A stretch of 64,000 bases of DNA from Dickeya chrysanthemi NCPPB 402 (lineage in GTDB: Bacteria; Pseudomonadota; Gammaproteobacteria; Enterobacterales; Enterobacteriaceae), in the NCBI RefSeq assembly GCF_000406105.1, contig NZ_CM001974.1:1896367-1960366 (forward strand), in the 5' to 3' direction. The translations under genes were made by a program, and so were the position numbers. Position 1 is the stretch's first letter, and each line of letters begins with the position of its first letter. Positions 56,440 to 64,000 of this stretch are shown here, in pieces. The notes beneath the pieces are model-generated. The model searched no databases. It was not told the DNA's origin and saw nothing but the letters and a program-made list of their open reading frames with translations.

Positions 56440-57525
56440 ATGAGTACAACCGATATTCGGGTCCAGGTAGGGCCGGCTAACTATTTTTCTTTCCCAGGGG
56501 CAATCGACAAACTGAGTGAATTTTACCCGGATGAGGTGCTGGCGCGAGCGTTCTGGATCTCTGGTGAACGTGCTCTGGCGGCGGCGCATCCGTATCTGCC
56601 GTCGGCATTTTCCGCACCGACGGCCCGGTCCGCCGGCTTTTCCGCGCATTGCAGCGAAAGCGAGATTGCTCGCTTAACCACGGCCGCGGGCGACGATCGC
56701 ACCGTAGTGATTGGCGTGGGAGGCGGTGCGGTGCTGGATACCGCGAAGGTGGTGGCGCGTCGTTTGGGGCTGCCGCTGGTGGCGATACCGACTATCGCCG
56801 CAACCTGCGCCGCCTGGACGCCGTTGTCCGTCTGGTACAACGACGCCGGGCAGGCGTTGCGGTTTGAGATTTTCAATGATGCCAACCACCTGGTGTTGGT
56901 GGAGCCGCGTATTCTGCTGGCCGCGCCGGTGGAGTACCTGTTGGCGGGGATTGGCGATACGCTGGCCAAATGGTATGAGGCCGTCGTGTTAAGCCCCCGG
57001 CCGGAGACGTTATCGTTGACCGTGCGCCTGGGCCTGCAAACCGCGCAGGATATCCGCGACCTGTTGCTGCGCCAAAGCGAATCGGCGCTGAAAGCCGCGA
57101 GCACCGCCACGCTGAATCAGGACTTTCTGGATGTGGTCGATGCCATTATCGCCGGTGGCGGCATGGTCGGGGGATTGGGCGAGCGTTATACCCGGGTGGC
57201 GGCGGCACATGCCGTGCACAATGGTTTAACGGTGTTGCCGCAGACGGAGCCATTCCTGCATGGCACCAAAGTGGCCTACGGTATTCTGGTGCAATGCGCA
57301 TTGCTGGATCAAACCGATACGTTGCGCCAGTTGAAGGCCGCGTTCCGGGTGTTTGGATTACCGGTGTCGCTGGCCGAACTGGGGGTGGATATCACCGATG
57401 ACTCGGCGTTGCAGGCGGTAATCGCCCGTACCTTGCAGGCCGGCGAGTCCATTCATTATTTACCCGGCGTGTTGGACGCCAACAGGCTGCTGGCGGCGTT
57501 TCAGTCAGTGGAGCGAACGGTGTGA
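56440..57525 (+). CDS. hcxA: Hydroxycarboxylate dehydrogenase HcxA (YbdH), GldA-type
   Basis: 361 residues, almost collinear with E. coli YbdH/HcxA. NAD(P)-binding GVGGGAVLDTAK, the conserved PTIAATCAAWTPLSVWYND, and metal ligands Asp in GIGDTLAKWYE, His in AAAHAVHNG and His in FLHGTKVAYG. E. coli HcxA reduces 2-oxo acids such as 2-oxobutyrate with NADPH. ATG 56440 is preferred over GTG 56431. Confidence 0.9.
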   Translation: MSTTDIRVQVGPANYFSFPGAIDKLSEFYPDEVLARAFWISGERALAAAHPYLPSAFSAPTARSAGFSAHCSESEIARLTTAAGDDRTVVIGVGGGAVLDTAKVVARRLGLPLVAIPTIAATCAAWTPLSVWYNDAGQALRFEIFNDANHLVLVEPRILLAAPVEYLLAGIGDTLAKWYEAVVLSPRPETLSLTVRLGLQTAQDIRDLLLRQSESALKAASTATLNQDFLDVVDAIIAGGGMVGGLGERYTRVAAAHAVHNGLTVLPQTEPFLHGTKVAYGILVQCALLDQTDTLRQLKAAFRVFGLPVSLAELGVDITDDSALQAVIARTLQAGESIHYLPGVLDANRLLAAFQSVERTV

Positions 57526-57530
57526 TGAGT

Positions 57531-57557
57531 GCGGGGCGGCGGTTAAACCGCCCCGCT
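57531..57557 (+). terminator. Terminator after hcxA
   Basis: GCGGGGCGG and CCGCCCCGC form a 9-bp stem followed by TGTTTGTTGT. Confidence 0.75.
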
Positions 57558-57577
57558 GTTTGTTGTATTGGACGGTG

Positions 57578-57790
57578 TTACTGCAGTTTGTTATACGGAA
57601 AAGAGTTCCTGATGTAACGTGCGTAATAACGTGCTTTGGCATTGGATTCCATCAGCTCTTCATAAATCATCCGCGCCACATTTTTGTACTGATACAGACT
57701 GCCGTTCAATAACTCTATTTCCAGAATGCTATTGTCCGGATCGTAACCTACGGCAAACAACTCAGTGGAAGATACACGTTTGCGTTGCAA
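57578..57790 (-). CDS. KTSC domain-containing protein
   Basis: 70 residues, VSSTELFAVGYDPDNSILEI then LLNGSLYQYKNVARMIYEEL: the KTSC domain, named for its likeness to the C-terminal part of some lysyl-tRNA synthetases, and common as a small stand-alone protein. Role unknown. Start is TTG 57790 with AGGGAG upstream. Convergent with hcxA. Confidence 0.85.
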   Translation of the reverse strand: MQRKRVSSTELFAVGYDPDNSILEIELLNGSLYQYKNVARMIYEELMESNAKARYYARYIRNSFPYNKLQ

Positions 57791-57997
57791 AACAAATTGC
57801 TCCCTGTTGATGATTGCGATGTAACGGTAATGTTACTTGCTGTGTTTTTTTTGGTCAATCATAGCCCCGGTGGGGCGAAAACCGTCGTCAAAACAGACGA
57901 AGAAAATATAAAAAGGCGACTCTCGTTTTTTCACCTGCCTACCGGCCGCTCGGTAGATTGCCTCATGAAGAGTAAGCACGTCTTAAAAGGCTACTGC

Positions 57998-58037
57998 CAC
58001 GTACCGCAAGCGTTCCCGATGAACTCCGCGGTACGTG
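57998..58037. repeat. 10-bp inverted repeat CACGTACCGC / GCGGTACGTG
   Basis: Arms at 57998-58007 and 58028-58037 with a 20-bp loop; no T run follows. Downstream end of fghA on the minus strand. It may help terminate or stabilise that transcript. Confidence 0.5.
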
Positions 58038-58071
58038 TACCGTGCAGGGTTACGTTATTAAACAACCCCGA

Positions 58072-58937
58072 TTAGTTTGACTGCAAGTGATTTGCATGAA
58101 AACGCAGATGATCCTCAATAAAGCTGGCGATAAAGTAATAACTATGGTCATAACCCGGCTGAATGCGCAGTGTCAACGGCCACTGTCGTGCGCCGGCGAT
58201 GCTCTCCAGTTGCTCTGGCTGAAGCTGGACGGGCAGGAAGCTGTCGCCGTCACCCTGATCGATCAGCGTCGGTAGCGGTGCCTCACTGTGAGCAAGCAAG
58301 TGACAACTGTCGTACTGTAACCACTGCTGCCGATCGTCGCCCAAATAGGCACTGAACGCTTTCTGCCCCCAGGGCACTTGCGCAGGGTTGACGATGGGCG
58401 CAAAAGCCGACACCGAACGGAAACGGCCGGGATGACGCAGCGCCAGCATCAACGCGCCGTGCCCGCCCATCGAATGGCCGCTGATGGCGACCCGATCGCT
58501 GGCGCTGACGTGCTGGCGCACCAGCGCAGGCAATTCGTCGCTGATATAGTCGAACATACGGAAATGCCGGTCCCAGGGCGATTGCGTGGCGTTGAGATAA
58601 AACCCTGCGCCTTTACCCAGATCGTACTGCGCGTCGTCCGGAACGTCATCGCCGCGCGGGCTGGTATCCGGTATCACCAGCACCAGCCCCAACTCCGCCG
58701 CCACCCGTTGAGCACCGGATTTAAGGGTAAAATTCTCGTCGTTGCAGGTGAGCCCCGACAGCCAGTACAGCACCGGCGGCGGGGCGTCTTTGGCGAGAGG
58801 CGGATAAAACACGCTAAAGGTCATGTCGCAATTCAGCGTGGCGGAGGCATGGCGATAACGCCGCTGCCAACCGCCGAATAACCGGTGTTCTTCCAGCAAT
58901 TCCAGTGATGCCGTCATGGTGTGTGAATTCCCCGTCA

Positions 58938-58938
<1 letters not shown>
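58072..58938 (-). CDS. fghA: S-formylglutathione hydrolase (YeiG/FrmB type)
   Basis: 288 residues. Esterase D family with nucleophile in [28 protein letters not shown] and the His of [13 protein letters not shown]. Splits S-formylglutathione to formate and glutathione. Start either ATG 58938, overlapping the frmA stop (TGATG), or ATG 58917, which fits E. coli YeiG better. Second step of the pathway begun by frmA. Confidence 0.93.
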
Positions 58939-60098
<1,160 letters not shown>

Positions 60099-60147
60099 TC
60101 ACACAGCGGCAGCCAGGGGTAATGCGGGGCTGATGCAGACACCGGCA

Positions 60148-61011
60148 TCAGACGCCGAGTTCAATCATGAGCTTTTTCAACGCCTCGACATTGGGACCGA
60201 ACGCATCCCGCCGCCAGATAAGCCAGGTCGTGACCAAGGCGATGTCACCGGGCAATGAATGAGGCTGAACCTGCTGACCGGCCGGCAGCGCGTCCAGCAC
60301 GCTGTGCGGCACCATGGCTATACCGCTGCCGCCGGCCACACCCGCCAACAAGGCGCTATACGACGGCATTTCCACGATGGCGACGGGGGTGAAACCTTGC
60401 CCGCGAAACCAGCCCTCCAGTCGCTGGCGGTAACCGCAGCCGGCGGCGAAGGTCAGCAATGGCAGGTGCTTAACCTGCGACGCCTGGGAAACCGGCGGCA
60501 TGCCGACGGCGGTAATTAGCGCCAACTGTTGCGAAAACACCTGGCAACTGTTGACGGCGTCATGCCTGACTGGGCCGGTAACCAGCCCTGCCGCCAGCTC
60601 GCCGGCATTTACCGCGTCCAGCAATGCGCCGCAGGTGTCGTTATGCAGTGATAACTGAACCTGTGGATAACGGCGATGGTACAGCGCCAGCAGTTCAGGC
60701 AACGCCGTGATCAGCAGGCTTTCTACCGCGCCCAACGCGAACAGGCCGGCAGGTTCGCTGGTGTGCGCCATCGCCAGCGCTTCGTCGCTTAGCGCCAGAA
60801 TACGCTGGGCATAACACAGGAAATTATGGCCTGCCGGTGAAAGACGAACGCGCTGACGCTCACGAATAAACAGATCGGTGCCCAGCTCTTGCTCCAGCTG
60901 GCGCAGCCGGGTAGTGAGGTTGGACGGTACCCGGCCAAGCTGTGCGGCGGCGCGTACCAGTGAGCCGGTTTCCGCCACCAGGCAGAACATACGCAGTTGA
61001 GTGAGATCCAT
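60148..61011 (-). CDS. LysR-family regulator, PtrR-like
   Basis: 287 residues: winged HTH (MDLTQLRMFCLVAETGSLVR, RVPSNLTTRLRQLEQELGTD) and a substrate-binding domain ending WLIWRRDAFGPNVEAL. The sequence is close to E. coli PtrR (YneJ), as far as I recall. It reads in the same direction as frmA-fghA, 88 nt upstream, in the place where E. coli has frmR. Whether it responds to formaldehyde is unknown. Confidence 0.85.
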   Translation of the reverse strand: MDLTQLRMFCLVAETGSLVRAAAQLGRVPSNLTTRLRQLEQELGTDLFIRERQRVRLSPAGHNFLCYAQRILALSDEALAMAHTSEPAGLFALGAVESLLITALPELLALYHRRYPQVQLSLHNDTCGALLDAVNAGELAAGLVTGPVRHDAVNSCQVFSQQLALITAVGMPPVSQASQVKHLPLLTFAAGCGYRQRLEGWFRGQGFTPVAIVEMPSYSALLAGVAGGSGIAMVPHSVLDALPAGQQVQPHSLPGDIALVTTWLIWRRDAFGPNVEALKKLMIELGV

Positions 61012-61107
61012 TTATTCTTTTTTCGTGAATAACTTTTGTTGAGTTGTTTATTTATATTGAGTTTAGCGGTTGTGTGTGGCACTGGCAACCCGGTTGTTGG
61101 TGAGGCC

Positions 61108-61262
61108 TTTCCGGGCCGCAGCGAGCGGCGTTCAAATTTGTTCCCAACGAATTTGTCACGCTCTTGCCGCGCAATAAGGCGCTTAACAAGCCTTGCTCCG
61201 TCGGGTTAACGCGACGCGTTGTTCAAAACGTAAAGCGGCTTGTCCTGCAATGTGAATTATTC
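61108..61262. repeat. Partial ERIC-derived sequence
   Basis: CAAATTTGTTCCCAACGAAT repeats the insert of the ERIC at 21899-22095, and TGTCCTGCAATGTGAATTATT at the end is an ERIC right end. The left end is missing, and the next ERIC starts directly after it. Confidence 0.6.
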
Positions 61263-61456
61263 TATACCCGTCATACTTCAAGTTGCAGGTGCGTTGGCTT
61301 TCCTCGCTCACTCCGGTCACTTACTTGAGTAAGCTCCCGGAGATTCGCTGCGTCGCCGCGTTACAAGGCTCAATGAGCCTTGCCCTGACGGGCCAACGCT
61401 TTGCGTTGTTCAACACGCGAGCGTGTTGTCCTGCAACTCGAATTATTTTGGGTATA
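61263..61456. repeat. ERIC element with insertion (194 bp)
   Basis: Typical ends (TATACCCGTCATACTTCAAG, AATTATTTTGGGTATA) with an extra segment containing AAGGCTCAATGAGCCTT and CAACACGCGAGCGTGTTG, both short inverted repeats. Confidence 0.88.
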
Positions 61457-61663
61457 TGTATAACCGCCGGATAGACGTCGGCGCTTTTTTATTTTTTGTG
61501 ACATTTTAATTAGCCGCATTTTAATGGAGTGGCTTTTTTTTTATCACGAAGTAGGGATAAGATGATATTCGGGTTTTGGCATGGAGCCCTGGCTATTATT
61601 CTTTTTCTTTGTGACATTCTATGGACGACACTGACAGTCATCACTGACTGATCACCTACCCGT

Positions 61664-61790
61664 TATATCCTTCATACTTCAGGTTGCAGGTGCGTTGGTT
61701 TTGTTATTTTTCCCAGTCGCTTATCTGTTACGCGCCTGGGGACGCTTTCAGTCGCCACCCTCCTGCGGCTCGAATTATTTAGGGAAAATA
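61664..61790. repeat. Degenerate ERIC element (127 bp)
   Basis: TATATCCTTCATACTTCAGG to AATTATTTAGGGAAAATA; the length is standard but many positions have drifted, so it is an older copy. Together with the other elements it fills the gap 61012-61872, where I see no gene. Confidence 0.75.
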
Positions 61791-61872
61791 CCTTATCCTT
61801 TCTGGCGTCATCGCGTTTTTCTGCGCCGTGGATAAGTCATTATTCTAATCAGACAGACATTATCTGGATATC

Positions 61873-63495
61873 ATGATGCGCATTTTAAACAATATCACCA
61901 TCAGGGCCATGCTTTTAATCATACTCACCGGATTTACCTTAATCTGGGGAGGCAGCGCGATGACTACTATCGTGTCGTTAAATAAAGTGGAATCGTTATT
62001 GAACACCAATCAGATTGAGAAAAAAAATTACACTATTCTGTCTAATGGCCGGGAAGCCTTTACCCAATCAATTTCGCTGATTAATCGCAGCGCGCTATTT
62101 CAACAACGAGGAGATACGGCTCAGGCGCAGGCCCTGTTGCAACGAGTGCAGGGTAACCTCGACAGTACCCGTACGCTGCTGGCAACTTTTCGTGCCTCCA
62201 GTCATGACGGCATCAAGGCTACGCTGGTCGGGCAAATCGCCGACTCCTGGGATAACGCTATTGTCCAGGCATTGATTCCGATGCTGAATGCCAGCCGTGC
62301 GGGCCGTTTCGACGAATACCAACACTATTATCTGGACGTTTATCCTGCGCTGGCACAAGCGTTTGGTAATAATGTGGCGCAGTACGGCGAGACAATACAG
62401 ATTGATAACTCATTAGCCAAAGCGAATCATCTGACTTCTGTCAGCCGGAATGTGCTGAGTGCCGCCCTGATTTTTGGCGTGCTGGCGTTGTTGCTGTGCG
62501 ATCGTTATCTGGTCAACTATCTGGTGAAACCGATAGGGGATATCAAACGTCATCTGAGCGCGTTGACGGAAGGGCGCCTTGGGCTGGAGCTGCAGGAGTT
62601 CGGCCGTAACTGTGTTGGTCAACTGATCCCCTACATCCGCCAAATGCAAAATAATCTGCGTGATACGGTGAGCGTCATCCGCGATAGCTCAGCGGCGCTG
62701 CATGTCGGGGCAAGCGAGATCAAAAGCGGCAACGATGAATTGGCCAGCCGCACGGAAGAGCAGGCCGCAGCGCTACAACAGACGGCGGCCAGCATGGAAC
62801 AGTTGAGCGCTACCGTGATCCATAATGCGGATAATCTGAGACAAGCCAGCCAGTTGGCACAGGACGCCACCAAACGTGCTGTGGCCGGCGGCGAAGTCGG
62901 GAAGGCGCTGGAAGATATGATGGCTGGAATTTCCAACAGCTCGCGTCAGATCAACGACATTATTACCCTGATTAACGGTATTGCTTTCCAGACCAATATC
63001 CTGGCGTTGAATGCGGCGGTGGAAGCGGCGCGTGCGGGTGAGGCTGGTCGCGGTTTTGCCGTCGTAGCGGGCGAAGTGCGTAATCTGGCTCAACGCAGTG
63101 CTCAGGCCGCCAAAGATATCAGCACGCTGATCGGTGATTCCGTTCAGCGAGTGGCCGCAGGCTCCGTCCAGTTGACGCAAGCGGGGGCGGCGATGGGCGA
63201 CATCATTAATAGCATCATGGGCGTGGATGCCTTGATCCGTGATATTGCGTCCGCGTCGGAAGAACAAAAGCGAGGCATCATGCAAATAGGCCAGGCGGTG
63301 ACGGAAATGGACGGCGTGACGCAACAGAATGCGTCGCTGGTAGAAGAAGCGGCCTCCGCTGCGGCATCGTTGGAATTCCAGGCCCGGCAGTTGGCGGATG
63401 CCGTTACCGTATTCAGCCTGTCGGAGGGGGAGGAACATCGGTACGCTACTCACGGGATGCTGCCCCCGGCGCGGCTGGCGACGTCATTCCGTTGA
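61873..63495 (+). CDS. Methyl-accepting chemotaxis protein
   Basis: 540 residues: membrane segment at about residues 10-32, periplasmic four-helix-bundle-like sensor (to about residue 190), second membrane segment ([15 protein letters not shown]), HAMP region, and a signalling domain with the conserved hairpin tip around [32 protein letters not shown]. Tsr/Tar-type class. The end (ARLATSFR) lacks the NWETF-type pentapeptide that tethers CheR and CheB. Ligand unknown. Lone gene between ERIC elements. Confidence 0.94.
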   Translation: MMRILNNITIRAMLLIILTGFTLIWGGSAMTTIVSLNKVESLLNTNQIEKKNYTILSNGREAFTQSISLINRSALFQQRGDTAQAQALLQRVQGNLDSTRTLLATFRASSHDGIKATLVGQIADSWDNAIVQALIPMLNASRAGRFDEYQHYYLDVYPALAQAFGNNVAQYGETIQIDNSLAKANHLTSVSRNVLSAALIFGVLALLLCDRYLVNYLVKPIGDIKRHLSALTEGRLGLELQEFGRNCVGQLIPYIRQMQNNLRDTVSVIRDSSAALHVGASEIKSGNDELASRTEEQAAALQQTAASMEQLSATVIHNADNLRQASQLAQDATKRAVAGGEVGKALEDMMAGISNSSRQINDIITLINGIAFQTNILALNAAVEAARAGEAGRGFAVVAGEVRNLAQRSAQAAKDISTLIGDSVQRVAAGSVQLTQAGAAMGDIINSIMGVDALIRDIASASEEQKRGIMQIGQAVTEMDGVTQQNASLVEEAASAAASLEFQARQLADAVTVFSLSEGEEHRYATHGMLPPARLATSFR

Positions 63496-63603
63496 GCCGC
63501 CATTGCGGGAGAGGGGCAGCACGTGTCGTGCGCGCCATAGCGGCTTTTCTGATCGCGTAATCATCAATACAGACCACCTGCTTTATGCCGGTGGTTTTTA
63601 CAA

Positions 63604-63730
63604 TATATCCGTCATACTTCAAGTTGCAGGTGCGTTGGCGGCGTTCGTTCACCCGAATCACTTACCTGAGTAAGCTCATCGGGATTCACTCTCTTGCCGT
63701 CTTCCTGCAACTCGAATTATTTTGGGTATA
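63604..63730. repeat. ERIC element (127 bp)
   Basis: TATATCCGTCATACTTCAAG to AATTATTTTGGGTATA, standard length and core (CACTTACCTGAGTAAGCTCA). Confidence 0.92.
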
Positions 63731-63904
63731 GATTCAACCTAATTCATTGTTCCTGTTAATTATTATTCCCATTGTTTTGCACGTTGCCGTATTGCCGACG
63801 GCCATATCTCCCAGTTCGTCCCCATCGCACTCTGCCGTCATCATCTACTGGTGACGATAGCTTTTCCCTGACCTGAAACAGCACTGAAATAACGATAGCA
63901 ACGA

Positions 63905-64000
63905 TATACCCGTCATACTTCAAGTCGCAGGTGCGTTGGCTTTCCTCGTTCACCCCGGTCACTTACTTGAGTAAGCTCCCGGGGATTCGCTGCGTCGCCG
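63905..64000. repeat. ERIC element, cut by the window edge
   Basis: TATACCCGTCATACTTCAAG and GTCACTTACTTGAGTAAGCT are present; the right end is outside. Confidence 0.9.

Noticed and set aside
58087..58881. Plus-strand frames within fghA
   Set aside because: Antisense shadows of a conserved esterase with an intact catalytic motif.

Overview
The window looks like a chromosomal segment of a soft-rot enterobacterium (Pectobacteriaceae). The genus Dickeya is my best guess, from the moderately high GC and the gene order; this is inference, because no species marker can be searched here. Most of the right-hand 50 kb keeps the gene order of the E. coli yej-fru-yei region (yejM-yejL-yejK, rplY, yejH, rsuA, bcr, yejG, yejFEBA, mepS, yeiR, efpL, yeiW, setB, fruBKA, nfo, yeiH, yeiE, lysP), interrupted by lineage-specific insertions. 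At least six ERIC elements (several exactly 127 bp) lie between genes, four of them in the last 3 kb.

Positions 1 to about 13,900 are an integrative region beside tRNA-Pro(GGG), at 13979-14055. Read from the tRNA leftward it holds a P4-type integrase broken by a nonsense codon, an unknown 222-aa gene and an AlpA regulator. These are followed by a small divergent YlcI/YnfO-like protein with a two-palindrome operator, an Icd-like cell-division inhibitor, a 66-aa gene and a P4-alpha-like primase/helicase (TOPRIM and DUF927). Next come an iteron-like cluster of GGTTCA hexamers, an HGGxSTG zinc-motif protein, ten copies of a 7-bp repeat, and a YobI/KAP-type membrane P-loop NTPase frameshifted at an A7 run. 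A second, mosaic and frameshifted integrase and a partial serine recombinase close the left edge. This is a P4-like satellite or island with probable defence cargo, fused to remains of another element.

Positions 14,100-47,500 are core genome: envelope control (yejM, mepS), nucleoid (yejK), the pyruvate-sensing pair ypdA/ypdB followed directly by its known target yhjX with a recognisable YpdB operator, ribosome and translation genes (rplY, rsuA, efpL), the YejABEF peptide importer, the fructose PTS operon with two Cra sites, DNA repair (nfo, radD), and lysine and sugar transporters.

Positions 47,500-53,600 hold the most interesting locus. After an AT-rich leader come a FabH-like synthase, an FkbH-like glyceryl transferase/phosphatase, a stand-alone acyl carrier protein, an E2-type acyltransferase and an alpha/beta hydrolase. 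This is the complete five-enzyme set known to build acyl-tetronate antibiotics (agglomerin and RK-682 type), here without any polyketide synthase.

The remainder (53,600-64,000) carries a ribose-type ABC transporter without its binding protein, hcxA (ybdH), a KTSC-domain protein, the formaldehyde detoxification pair frmA-fghA with a LysR regulator upstream, and a methyl-accepting chemotaxis protein set among ERIC repeats.
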